Source: an uncultured Succiniclasticum sp. | Lineage (GTDB): Bacteria; Bacillota; Negativicutes; Acidaminococcales; Acidaminococcaceae | Direction of reading: 5' to 3' | DNA: 64,000 bases | Assembly (NCBI GenBank): GCA_902801365.1 | Contig: CADCHY010000018.1 | Span: 1-64,000 of the forward strand | In this document: piece by piece, positions 7,802 to 16,184 of the stretch | How the letters are laid out: each line of letters begins with the position of its first letter | Position numbering within the stretch: position 1 is the stretch's first letter | Made by a program: the position numbers and the translations under genes | Notes under the pieces: model-generated | The model's database searches: none | Told to the model about the DNA's origin: nothing | Seen by the model: only the letters and a program-made list of their open reading frames with translations

Positions 7802-7846
7802 ATATGAATACTATAGAAATTCTAACAGATATAGGGAATCTGTCAA
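7802..7846 (-). promoter_or_regulatory. larE promoter with possible variant of the sulfur operator
   Basis: On the minus strand, TTGACA (plus-strand 7841-7846) and TAGAAT (7819-7824) are 16 bp apart. The plus-strand sequence ATGAATACTATAGAAAT at 7804-7820 overlaps the -10 and resembles the shared operator core TTGACATACTATGAAAT with two small indels. The promoter is solid; the operator match is tentative. Confidence 0.5.
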
Positions 7847-7885
7847 TATGCTTTTTATTATATGGCGGACTCAAAATTAATTCAT

Positions 7886-7924
7886 ATAATTCCTATTGAC
7901 ATACTATGAAATAAGTGCTAAAAT
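7886..7924 (+). promoter_or_regulatory. tRNA-Cys/metQ promoter with shared sulfur operator (copy 2)
   Basis: TTGACA at 7896-7901, 17-bp spacer, TAAAAT at 7919-7924. The segment 7888-7920 differs from the cysK copy at only one position in the core (CATACTATG versus CATAGTATG). It drives tRNA-Cys and, in the absence of a visible terminator, also metQ. Confidence 0.75.
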
Positions 7925-7950
7925 CAGAATCACAAAATTTCGTAGTGCGC

Positions 7951-8024
<74 letters not shown>

Positions 8025-8087
8025 GCTATAGGATTTGTGGTTTTGTGTGAATGGAAGGTACACAGATGAAAAGGTGGAGGGATGTTT

Positions 8088-8903
8088 ATGAAAAAACTCG
8101 TGTTGCTCATCAGTATATTGGTATTGTCTTTTTCGCTGGCGGGCTGCGGCGGTGATACGAAAAAAGCAGAAAAGCCAGCCGCGAAAGAAATCAAGATTGG
8201 CGCTACGGCAGGTCCCCACGCACAGGTCGTAGAGGCAGTGGCTAAAGAGGGGACAAAACAGGGGCTGAATATTAAGGTCATTGAGTTTTCTGATTACATT
8301 ACGCCGGATAAGGCTTTGGCTGACGGTGAGATTGATCTGGTCAGCTATCAGCACAAACCGTTTATGGAGAATTTCAACAAGCAGAACAAATCGGATCTGG
8401 TGGCTATCGGAAGAACGATCCTTATGCGTATGGGCATTTACAGCGATAAGCATAAAGATCTGAAGAACCTGCCGGAAAATGCGATCATCGCGATTCCCAA
8501 TGATCCGACCAACGGCGGACGAGGGCTGGTATTGCTGGAAAAGGCCGGACTGATTAAATTAAAAGAAGGTATCGGTTTCAAAGCGACGGCTAAAGATGTG
8601 GCAGAGAATCCGAAAAAGTTCCGGTTTAAAGAACTGGAAGCGGCTCAGCTTCCTCGCAGCCTCCCGGATGTAGACGCTGCTGTCATTACCATGAATTACG
8701 TTATGAGCGGTGGACTGGATGTGCAGAAACAGGGTCTGTTCTGGGAAACAAAGGATGAACCGCTGGCGGTTATGATCCTGGCCGTTAAGGGCAAAGATAA
8801 AAATAACGCGACCTATCTGAAAATCGCAGAACTGTTCCGGTCTGAAGGCGTGCGCAAATATATAGCAGATACCTTTAAGGGAACAATTGTACCGGCGGAA
8901 TGA
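8088..8903 (+). CDS. metQ: Methionine-type ABC transporter lipoprotein MetQ
   Basis: NlpA/MetQ family substrate-binding lipoprotein of 271 residues for D/L-methionine or a related sulfur amino acid, anchored outside the membrane. The lipobox SLAGC puts the modified cysteine at residue 20. GATAGPHAQV, QHKPFMENFN, MGIYS and the AIPNDPTNGGRGLVLL segment are family hallmarks. The second ATG (8088) is preferred, because GGTGGAGG ends at 8080, too close to the ATG at 8082. The ATPase and permease lie 4-6 kb downstream (13149-14835). Confidence 0.93.
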   Translation: MKKLVLLISILVLSFSLAGCGGDTKKAEKPAAKEIKIGATAGPHAQVVEAVAKEGTKQGLNIKVIEFSDYITPDKALADGEIDLVSYQHKPFMENFNKQNKSDLVAIGRTILMRMGIYSDKHKDLKNLPENAIIAIPNDPTNGGRGLVLLEKAGLIKLKEGIGFKATAKDVAENPKKFRFKELEAAQLPRSLPDVDAAVITMNYVMSGGLDVQKQGLFWETKDEPLAVMILAVKGKDKNNATYLKIAELFRSEGVRKYIADTFKGTIVPAE

Positions 8904-8957
8904 TCATCGGGACAACAGAGAATTGTAATGATTCAGGCTTGTAATGGAGGACTTCAG

Positions 8958-9203
8958 ATGGCTTCACATGTAATCGACAATCTGTTGCTGCAGGACAGCT
9001 TTGGAACAGATGAAATGAGAATGGTCTGGAATGAAAGAAACCGATTACAGAAGCAGCTTGATGTAGAACGGGCGTTAGCTGAAGCAGAAGGCGAACTGGA
9101 AGTGATGGAGGATGACTATGCAGAAAGAAAAAATAACAAAGCTGACGCTGGCAGGTATGTTTGCGGCCATGGCGTTTATCTGCTTCGCGTATCTGCGTAT
9201 TGA
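8958..9203 (+). pseudogene. N-terminal remnant of an adenylosuccinate lyase/CMLE-family gene
   Basis: From ATG 8958 (RBS GGAGG at 8946-8950) the product begins MASHVIDNLLLQDSFGTDEM and continues with RLQKQLDVERALAEAEGEL. This is the start of PurB-like lyases of the fumarase/aspartase superfamily, which are about 430-475 residues long. The similarity stops after about 50 residues, near 9105, where the frame runs into the next gene. The catalytic signature (GSSxMPxKxN) is absent, so the product is inactive. The fused junction now supplies the RBS of the following membrane gene. Confidence 0.65.
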
Positions 9204-9681
9204 GATTCCTATGGGGCTGGGGCTTACCGGTAAAGTTTATATTGGGCATACTTTCATCATTCTTTCTGCGATTTTATTAGGCGCAAAATACGGTGCGCTG
9301 ACAGGCGCGGTAGGTCTTTCGTTGGCCGATATTCTGGCTGGCTATGTAATGTCCGCACCGCCAACATTTTTGGCGAAATTTATATTGGGCGCCGCAACAG
9401 CGTTTTTTACTGTCAGACAGCGTGATACAGCAGGAAGGGAAGTGACCGCGGTGTTGCTTGTGGGCATTGCCGGTTCGCTGATCAATGTTATAACAGAACC
9501 GTTGATTCGGTATGTGTTTAAATATTACCTGCTGGGCTACGACCAGCATATCGCTTATGTCAGTGCAATGAACTGTGCGGTTTCCATGCTGATAAGCGCG
9601 GTTCCCTCTGTAGCAGCAGCGGCGTTATTGTACCGGGTGCTGAAACCCGTGTTCAGGGGAAAGCTTGCCTGGATGCAATGA
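9118..9681 (+). CDS. ECF transporter S component, substrate unknown
   Basis: Integral membrane protein of 187 residues with about six hydrophobic segments. The N-terminal KLTLAGMFAAMAFICFAY and the mid-protein KYGALTGAVGLSLADILAGY match the substrate-capture subunits of energy-coupling-factor vitamin transporters. Its energizing module (EcfA/EcfT) is not in this window. The ATG at 9118 is preferred over 9112 because GGAGG (9107-9111) is correctly spaced only for the later one. Its stop overlaps the start of the next gene (ATGA), so the two are coupled. Substrate cannot be assigned; the amidohydrolase partner might release it. Confidence 0.75.
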   Translation: MQKEKITKLTLAGMFAAMAFICFAYLRIEIPMGLGLTGKVYIGHTFIILSAILLGAKYGALTGAVGLSLADILAGYVMSAPPTFLAKFILGAATAFFTVRQRDTAGREVTAVLLVGIAGSLINVITEPLIRYVFKYYLLGYDQHIAYVSAMNCAVSMLISAVPSVAAAALLYRVLKPVFRGKLAWMQ

Positions 9682-10859
9682 AAACGGGAAATACGTTTAA
9701 ACGCAGTAGTTTTTTAGGATATGAAGTTATGGAAATTAGAAGATCTATTGCCGAGGCTAAAGAAATATTTTATCGGCTGCACAGGCATCCGGAGCTGTCT
9801 GGACAGGAGTTTAAGACTACAGAGTATATAAAACAGGTCTTGTCAGACAATGATATTCCGGTTTATCCTCTGTCATTAAATACCGGCCTTGTCGCCCATT
9901 TGGGATGCGGTAAACCTGTGGTCGCGTTCCGTTGTGATATTGACGCTCTCCCCATGACGGAGGAAAGCGGCTTGGCGTATGCTTCAGAATATCCGGGCAG
10001 GATGCACGCCTGCGGACATGATTTTCATACGGCATCCTTGTTAGGCATCGCGCTGACGTTACGGAATTGTTTGCCACTGCAGGGGACGGTTAAGCTGATT
10101 TTCCAGCCGGAAGAAGAAAATATGGCTGGAGCTCGCCAAGTTCTGCAAACAGGAATACTGGATGACGTGGAGGTGATTTTTGGATTGCACTGTTGTGCGG
10201 CATATCCGAAAGGAACAGTTATATCGCGTCCCGGTTTTATGAATGGCGCAGTTGATGAATTCCATATTGATTTTTATGGGAACGGCGCCCATGCTTGCCG
10301 ACCACATCAGTCTGCCGATCCAATTATTATGATTGCCAGTTTTGTTCAGGAGGCGCAGACAATCGTTAGCCGGAATACTGCCCCGTTTCATCCTGTGGTT
10401 GTAGGAATTACTCGCATTGGATCAGGTACGGCAAAAAATATAATACCTGAAACCGGTTTTGTGGAAGGAACTGTTCGTTCGCTATATCCGGAAGATCGCA
10501 GAATGATTAAAGAAAGGATTTTTTGTCTTGCCGGAGGTATAGCGGCTAATTATGGCGGGAAAGCTGACATAGGTTTTGTAGAAGGACCGCCAGCAACCAA
10601 TAATGAAGCCTCTTGGGTTGCGCTGGCAGAGAAAATTGCCGATGAACAGGGTCTGCCTTTTACAAAAGCACCGGATTCACTTTCAGGAGAAGATTTTGCA
10701 TTTTATCAGCAAAAAATACCGGGAGCTTTTATTCAAATCGGGACAGGGATTGGCCCCATGATGCACAATCCGGCTTTTCGTGCCGATCCTGATACACTGA
10801 ATGATGCAATACCTTTTGGAGTTGCGTTGGTGAAGGCGGCATTGGTCGCGCTTCGCTGA
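9678..10859 (+). CDS. M20D-family amidohydrolase (hippurate/N-acyl amino acid hydrolase type)
   Basis: Zinc metallopeptidase-fold hydrolase that removes acyl groups from amino acids or related amides in the cytosol. Metal ligands are visible in MHACGHDFHT, in the QPEEE motif (catalytic Glu) and in the GLHC motif; a late His (MMHNPAF) completes the site. The length of 393 residues is typical. The ATG at 9678 overlaps the previous stop by four bases. An internal ATG at 9729 with AGGA upstream is an alternative start, which would fit homologues that begin just before the RRSI segment. It may act on the compound imported by the preceding ECF subunit. Confidence 0.85.
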   Translation: MKTGNTFKRSSFLGYEVMEIRRSIAEAKEIFYRLHRHPELSGQEFKTTEYIKQVLSDNDIPVYPLSLNTGLVAHLGCGKPVVAFRCDIDALPMTEESGLAYASEYPGRMHACGHDFHTASLLGIALTLRNCLPLQGTVKLIFQPEEENMAGARQVLQTGILDDVEVIFGLHCCAAYPKGTVISRPGFMNGAVDEFHIDFYGNGAHACRPHQSADPIIMIASFVQEAQTIVSRNTAPFHPVVVGITRIGSGTAKNIIPETGFVEGTVRSLYPEDRRMIKERIFCLAGGIAANYGGKADIGFVEGPPATNNEASWVALAEKIADEQGLPFTKAPDSLSGEDFAFYQQKIPGAFIQIGTGIGPMMHNPAFRADPDTLNDAIPFGVALVKAALVALR

Positions 10860-10900
10860 TTTTTGAATTTGTTCTTAATTTGATATTTGGAGGGATTGAG

Positions 10901-11694
10901 ATGAGTATTTCAAAAAAAATGATATCTTTATTGTTAAGTATAACGTTGTTGGCGGCAGTTGGTTGTGGAAATGATGGGAAAAAGCAGGCAGATAATGCTC
11001 CTGCACAGAAAAAAGAATTAAAATACCGCGTAATGCCTACGGCAACATCGGATTTATTTGAGGCCGGGGTAAAACCATTGCTGGAGAAGAAAGGATATAA
11101 ACTTACGCCCGTAAAAATTAAAGACTCGATCCAACGGGAAATTGCGCTGGACGAAGGGAATATTGATTTCCATGTAGACGCGCATGATGCCTGGATCCAA
11201 GCGGTTAACAAAAGTAAAACGCCGGTAAAAAGACAGACCTTAAACAGATTGCGGACGGCGACGTGATCGCAATCCCCAATGACGCGTCCAATCTGGCCCG
11301 TTCCTATCAGCTGCTGGAACGGCTTGGCTGGATCAAGCTGGATGAGAAAAAAGACAAGGATCATGTAACTGGTAAAGATATTGTATCCAATCCTAAAAAC
11401 CTGAAATTCCAGGAGATGAAAGGCCCGTCCATCAATGCAATCAAAACGGATGTAGCATTTATCATCCTGCGCGGATCCGATGCATATAATGCAAAACTTG
11501 ATTTCAACACGGTGCTGTTCGCAGAAAGTTCCGACAGCATGAAAGACTCCATGCGTATTGCCCTGTGTGTAGCTGAAAAGAATAAAGACACTTCCTGGGT
11601 AAAGGATATTATTGCTGCGTATAAATCGCCGGAATTTAAGGAATTCACAAAAAAGAACGGAACGTTCTGGATTCTGCCGAAGTACATGCAATAA
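10901..11694 (+). pseudogene. Second MetQ/NlpA-family lipoprotein, broken by internal deletion and frameshift
   Basis: RBS GGAGGG (10889-10894) and the ATG at 10901 start a lipoprotein (lipobox AAVGC) that matches MetQ through IDFHVDAHDAWIQAVNK. The frame then shifts between about 11210 and 11221 and closes at 11266. The C-terminal half continues in another frame as DLKQIADGDVIAIPNDASN and runs to the stop at 11694. Roughly 20 residues that normally join the halves are missing, so this is a real deletion rather than a simple base-call slip. The C-terminal part could only be made from an internal start at 11263. Probably non-functional. Confidence 0.8.
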
Positions 11695-11726
11695 CAGGAT
11701 GAATAGCAAAAGAAAGAAGTGAGAAC

Positions 11727-12644
11727 ATGGCTATCAATCTTTCGGGTTCCTGGGTGGCAATGCCCATACCCTTTGATAAAAAAGGAGCAATTGATTATGA
11801 CGGTTTTAAAACCCTGATTGACCGTCAGATCAAATATGGTACAAGCCAGTTGTTTGTATTAGGTTCTGCAGCGGAAGTCAGTCTGCTGACGGCAGAGGAA
11901 AAGAAAGAAATCATCCGCCAGACTGTCAGTATAGTAAAACAGCGTATCCCGGTATTCTTCAGTGCGGCTTCCAATACCACAGAAGGAGAAATTGAGATCG
12001 CAAAGTTTGCGGAAGAGCAGGGCGCGGATGGTGTGATTTTTACGATTCCGCCGTATGTGCTGATCCCTCAGGAAGATGCGTTCCTGCATTTGGATACGGT
12101 GATGGGAGCCACGTCGCTGCCCTGCGGAATCTACAACAATCCGGCCCGGCTTGGCGTGCAGGTTGAACCGGAAACGATCAAACGGCTGTCGGACCGTCAT
12201 GCGAACTTTGTGGTGGACAAGGAAGCGACCGACAGCGTGTACCAGCTGGTACAGGTACAGCGGCTGACACAGGGCAAGGTGAAAATTATGTGCTGCGATT
12301 CTCCCTGGTATGCCATTGCGCTGCCGACCCTTGCGGTTGGCGGAACCGGGTTTGCCAATATAGGCGGGAATATTATCCCGGAAGAAGCCGCCCGATATTC
12401 GCGCCCCTGGACCAGTATTGAGATCGTCAACGAGGGACGGGAACTGTACTTCAAATATTTCCCGCTGTTACAGGAGCTGTACGAAGTTTCCAATCCGGTT
12501 GTGATCAAGGCGGCATTGAATCTTCTGGGGCTGCCTGGCGGATATGTACGCCGTCCGTATCAGGATTACGACGGGGAAGGATTGAAACGACTGGAAAAGG
12601 TGATGACAGAACTGGGGATCTTTGAAAAATATGCAGTGAGGTAA
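11727..12644 (+). CDS. Dihydrodipicolinate synthase/N-acetylneuraminate lyase family aldolase
   Basis: TIM-barrel class I aldolase of 305 residues. The Schiff-base lysine is in VVDKEATDS (about residue 161) and the catalytic tyrosine in CGIYNNPAR (about 135); the GSAAEVS segment corresponds to the GTTGE substrate loop of DapA. The Thr pair of true DapA is altered, so another 2-oxo-acid aldol substrate is likely. RBS AAGAAGTGAG. It lies in the sulfur amino-acid cluster between the broken lipoprotein and a PPC-domain gene that starts six bases after its stop. The exact reaction is not clear. Confidence 0.8.
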   Translation: MAINLSGSWVAMPIPFDKKGAIDYDGFKTLIDRQIKYGTSQLFVLGSAAEVSLLTAEEKKEIIRQTVSIVKQRIPVFFSAASNTTEGEIEIAKFAEEQGADGVIFTIPPYVLIPQEDAFLHLDTVMGATSLPCGIYNNPARLGVQVEPETIKRLSDRHANFVVDKEATDSVYQLVQVQRLTQGKVKIMCCDSPWYAIALPTLAVGGTGFANIGGNIIPEEAARYSRPWTSIEIVNEGRELYFKYFPLLQELYEVSNPVVIKAALNLLGLPGGYVRRPYQDYDGEGLKRLEKVMTELGIFEKYAVR

Positions 12645-12649
12645 GGAAC

Positions 12650-13072
12650 GTGATTTCATTCGCAGAGGTTACGGTAAAAACCGGTGAAGATATTTTACAA
12701 ACCATAGAGGCATTTATCATTGCCAGGCGGTGGAATTCCGTTGTGGTGACGAACGCGATAGGTTCGGTGCAAGATCTGCAGCTGGCTACGCCTGTCAGGA
12801 ACGAATTACCGTTAAAAATCGTGACAACGCCCTGTTACGGCGCAGCTGAAATACTGACCTTTACCGGGGAGATTATGAGCAAGGAATGGATGGATCCTCA
12901 ACTGAGGGACGTTTATCCTGACAGGGAAAGCCCGTTGTTCATTCATATCCATGTCGCCTGCGCCCGTCCGGGAGGACAGGTTATGGGTGGCGGATTATGG
13001 GGAGGTAAGGCATTCCGGGAATTGCGTGTATTTATGTTAGCGCTGTCGGATGAGGAAATGTTGCCGGAATAA
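12650..13072 (+). CDS. PPC-domain (DUF296) protein
   Basis: 140-residue protein with the plants-and-prokaryotes conserved fold: a central HIHVACARPGGQVMGGGL segment with ordered His and Gly residues and a C-terminal beta-strand FMLAL. Related bacterial proteins are trimeric and have been annotated as DNA-binding or ligand-binding, with no settled activity. The only possible start before the conserved region is the GTG at 12650 (RBS AAGGAA very close), six bases after the aldolase stop. Translational coupling to that aldolase is likely. A metabolic accessory role is as plausible as DNA binding. Confidence 0.7.
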   Translation: MISFAEVTVKTGEDILQTIEAFIIARRWNSVVVTNAIGSVQDLQLATPVRNELPLKIVTTPCYGAAEILTFTGEIMSKEWMDPQLRDVYPDRESPLFIHIHVACARPGGQVMGGGLWGGKAFRELRVFMLALSDEEMLPE

Positions 13073-13148
13073 TCACACAGGCCGCAGGTGCAACGGGTTA
13101 TGTTTCCCCAAATGCCTGTGAGAATAAAACGCAGGGGAGAGATCGCTG

Positions 13149-14186
13149 ATGATTGAATTTCAGAATATCAGCAAAGTGTATCAGGGAAAAAACGGAGAGG
13201 TACAGGCGCTTGAGCATGTTAACCTGAAAATCATGGATGGGGAAATCTATGGCATCATCGGGTTGAGCGGTGCAGGGAAATCCACGCTGCTAAGCATGAT
13301 CAACGGCCTGGAGTATCCTTCGGAAGGCACTGTGCTGGTAAACGGAAATAATATCTGCGGGATGAGCTTTAGCGGGCTGCAGAAAATTCGGCGGACAATA
13401 GGAATGATATTTCAGGAGTTCAATTTGCTGAACTCCAGAACCGTCCGGCATAATATATCCCTGCCGCTGATTATCGCAGGCGAGGATAAAGCGGTTATCC
13501 GGGAAAGAGTCGATAAACTGCTGCAGTTTGTCGGTCTGACGGATAAAGCGGAGCAGTTCCCTGACCAGCTTTCCGGGGGACAGAAGCAACGGGTTGGAAT
13601 TGCCCGGGCGCTGGTAACGAATCCTTCCATTTTGTTAAGCGATGAGGCGACCAGCGCTCTTGATCCGGACACGATGGAATCTATACTGGATTTGCTGAAA
13701 CGTATCAATAAAGAGATGGGTATCACGATTGTCATGGTGACACACCAGATACGGGCGGTACAGAAAATATGCAATAAAGTGGCAGTCATGCAGTCCGGAA
13801 AAGTCATTGAAGAAGGAGAGGTCTTTCAGGTCTTCAGCAATCCACAGCAGGAAATTACAAGGGATTTCGTCAGGACTGTAGTGCCGGACGTCATTACGCC
13901 TTCTGTCTGCAGGCAGATACGAATGGAATCGAAAGGGAATTATGAGATTCTTCGTCTGAAATTTACTGGAAACAATGCATTAGGAGATTTGATTTATCAG
14001 ATCAATACGAAATTTTTGCTGAAAACGCGCATACTTCATGCAACCGTTACGGAGCTTGATGAACAGACCCTTGGTATTCTGATACTGCAGATTTCAGGGT
14101 CGCCGGAACAGATTGCAGAAGTTGAGGAATATGTACGTGTCTGCGGTGTGCAATGCGAGGAGGTGAAATGTCAGTATGGTTTTTAA
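13149..14186 (+). CDS. metN: Methionine ABC transporter ATP-binding protein with NIL domain
   Basis: ATPase of a MetNIQ importer, 345 residues. Walker A GLSGAGKST at about residues 38-46, Q-loop FQEFNLL, signature LSGGQKQRVGIARAL, Walker B ILLSDEATSALDP, and H-loop VTHQ. The C-terminal 90 residues form the NIL domain, which in E. coli MetN binds methionine and shuts transport down from the inside. The gene overlaps metI by 11 bases. The binding lipoprotein is metQ at 8088 (its second copy at 10901 is broken), an unusually dispersed layout. Confidence 0.93.
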   Translation: MIEFQNISKVYQGKNGEVQALEHVNLKIMDGEIYGIIGLSGAGKSTLLSMINGLEYPSEGTVLVNGNNICGMSFSGLQKIRRTIGMIFQEFNLLNSRTVRHNISLPLIIAGEDKAVIRERVDKLLQFVGLTDKAEQFPDQLSGGQKQRVGIARALVTNPSILLSDEATSALDPDTMESILDLLKRINKEMGITIVMVTHQIRAVQKICNKVAVMQSGKVIEEGEVFQVFSNPQQEITRDFVRTVVPDVITPSVCRQIRMESKGNYEILRLKFTGNNALGDLIYQINTKFLLKTRILHATVTELDEQTLGILILQISGSPEQIAEVEEYVRVCGVQCEEVKCQYGF

Positions 14187-14835
14187 TATCCTGCCCTGGG
14201 GCGATATCATCGAAGCGATGAAGACCACCTTTTTTATGGTCAGCATCTCTCTCTTCATTGGCACGATTCTGGCTGTTATTCTTGCCTTTGCGCTGGTTCT
14301 GACGAATGACGGCGGGCTTTGGGAAAACCGGTATGTTTTTTACGGTTTGAACTCTGTGATCAGCCTGATCAGAAGTCTTCCGTTTATTATTCTGATCACC
14401 TTTATTTTTCCGTTTACCAAGATGATCGTCGGGACACGTATCGGGGCAACGGCAGCCTTAGTTCCGTTGGTCTGCTTTATCGTTCCGTATCTGGCCCGGT
14501 TGTTTGAGAATTCCCTGCTGGGTGTTGACAAGGGAATTATCCGGGCAGCCAAAGCTATGGGCGCCAATTATTTCCAGATTATCTGGTATTTTATCCTGCC
14601 GGAAGCCAAAAGTTCCATGATACTGTCCATAACCATTGGAACAATTTCCCTGATTTCGGCTACGGCTCAGGCAGGAACTATCGGCGCAGGCGGAATTGGC
14701 GATATGGCGCTGACGTATGGGTATGAGCGGATGGATGTGCCTGTAATGCTTGCCACAATCGTTATTTTGGTAGTGATTGTCCAGTCGGTACAGACGCTGG
14801 GTAACTACTTTGCGAAACGGGCGCGTAATCACTAA
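14176..14835 (+). CDS. metI: Methionine ABC transporter permease
   Basis: Inner-membrane permease of 219 residues with five hydrophobic segments, SLIRSLPFIIL near residue 60, the coupling-loop segment IRAAKAMGANYFQI and the AGTIGAGGIGDMALTYGY stretch typical of MetI. It overlaps the end of metN by 11 bases, indicating translational coupling and stoichiometric assembly with it. Confidence 0.93.
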   Translation: MVFNILPWGDIIEAMKTTFFMVSISLFIGTILAVILAFALVLTNDGGLWENRYVFYGLNSVISLIRSLPFIILITFIFPFTKMIVGTRIGATAALVPLVCFIVPYLARLFENSLLGVDKGIIRAAKAMGANYFQIIWYFILPEAKSSMILSITIGTISLISATAQAGTIGAGGIGDMALTYGYERMDVPVMLATIVILVVIVQSVQTLGNYFAKRARNH

Positions 14836-14922
14836 CGGGGTAAGTCAGAGACCGTTGCAGCCATTTAGAGAACAGAGGCATTACAGAAAATCTGCCGGAC
14901 TGGCATTTTAAGGAGGCTACTT

Positions 14923-16071
14923 ATGGATTTTTCAACGTTATGTATTCACAGCGGTTACAAACCAGACTGTACGGGGAGCGTCAGCGCTCCGATTTATACA
15001 TCAACAGCCTATGCCCATCCCGGTGTACAGCAGAGCACCGGGTATGATTACATCCGCACGCAGAACCCTACGCGGGAAAGTGTGGAACGCTGCCTGGCAG
15101 CATTGGAGGGCGGTACGAACGGCTTTGCGTTTGCGTCGGGTATGGCGGCACTGGCCTGCCTGCTGGAACTGTTCCAACCGGGGGATCATTTTATCGTTAC
15201 GGCCGACTTATACGGCGGCTCGATTCGTCTTTTCAATACAGTATCTCGGAAAAACGGACTGACCTATACGGAAGTGGATACCGGCGATCTGGAGGCTGTG
15301 GAAAAAGCGTACAGGCCTGCCACAAAAGCCATATATATTGAAACGCCGTCCAATCCTACCATGCAGATTACGGATCTCCGCGCAATCAGCGAATGGGCGC
15401 ATGCCAAAAACTTGAAAGTGATTGTGGATAACACATTTCTGACCCCGTATTTCCAGAAACCGCTGCTGCTTGGCGCGGATATCGTCCTTCACAGCGGTAC
15501 AAAGTATCTGGGTGGCCACAACGATCTGCTGGCGGGAATTCTGGTGACAAAAGAGGAAGAAGATACGGCAAAGATTAAATTTCTGCAGAATACCATCGGC
15601 GCGGTACTTTCTCCTTTTGACAGCTGGCTGCTGTTGCGTGGGCTGAAAACGCTGCCGCTGCGGATGGAACGGCATGCAGCCTCGGCATTGCGGATTGCCA
15701 AATGGCTGAAGCAGCAGCCGCAGGTCAGAAAGGTGTTTTATCCGGGATTGGAGGATTCACCCCGTTATGCTGCAAATGTAAAACAGGTAAGCGGCTTCGG
15801 CGGCATGATTTCCTTTGAAGCAGAGTCAGAAGCGTTTGCCCGCAGCGTACTCTCAAAACTGAAGCTGGTTCTGTTTGCGGAAAGTCTGGGCGGAACGGAA
15901 TCCCTGCTGACCTATCCGCTGCTACAGACCCATTCCGATGTACCCCGTGAGGAAGCGCTGGCAAAAGGCATCAATGAGCGGCTGCTGCGCCTGTCTGTAG
16001 GGCTGGAGGCACCGGAAGACATTATTGCGGATCTGGAGCAGGCCTTTGCCGCCGCTTTGCGGGAAGCGTAA
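14923..16071 (+). CDS. Cystathionine gamma-synthase/lyase family PLP enzyme
   Basis: Trans-sulfuration enzyme of 382 residues that works on cystathionine, homocysteine or O-acyl-homoserine. The YDYIRTQNPTR segment gives the tyrosine and arginine that bind PLP phosphate; the PLP lysine is in LHSGTKYLGGHND (about residue 193). The C-terminal SLGGTESL and RLSVGLE motifs are present. RBS AAGGAGG (14911-14917). Sequence alone does not separate gamma-synthase, gamma-lyase or methionine gamma-lyase. The MalY/PatB-type lyase behind it argues for a cystathionine route to homocysteine or back to cysteine. Confidence 0.88.
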   Translation: MDFSTLCIHSGYKPDCTGSVSAPIYTSTAYAHPGVQQSTGYDYIRTQNPTRESVERCLAALEGGTNGFAFASGMAALACLLELFQPGDHFIVTADLYGGSIRLFNTVSRKNGLTYTEVDTGDLEAVEKAYRPATKAIYIETPSNPTMQITDLRAISEWAHAKNLKVIVDNTFLTPYFQKPLLLGADIVLHSGTKYLGGHNDLLAGILVTKEEEDTAKIKFLQNTIGAVLSPFDSWLLLRGLKTLPLRMERHAASALRIAKWLKQQPQVRKVFYPGLEDSPRYAANVKQVSGFGGMISFEAESEAFARSVLSKLKLVLFAESLGGTESLLTYPLLQTHSDVPREEALAKGINERLLRLSVGLEAPEDIIADLEQAFAAALREA

Positions 16072-16184
16072 ATAATGCAGCAGATTGTTTTGCATAAAAA
16101 GTTAAGTTACCCGTTCTGCATATGCGCTTTGATTATGAAGGCAGGCTGACTTATCGAACAGCAGAAACAGGGAGGGCTCTTTCA

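Noticed and set aside
10729-11709. 326-codon minus-strand ORF over the broken MetQ copy
   Set aside because: It covers a recognisable damaged MetQ on the plus strand and lacks an RBS and family features.
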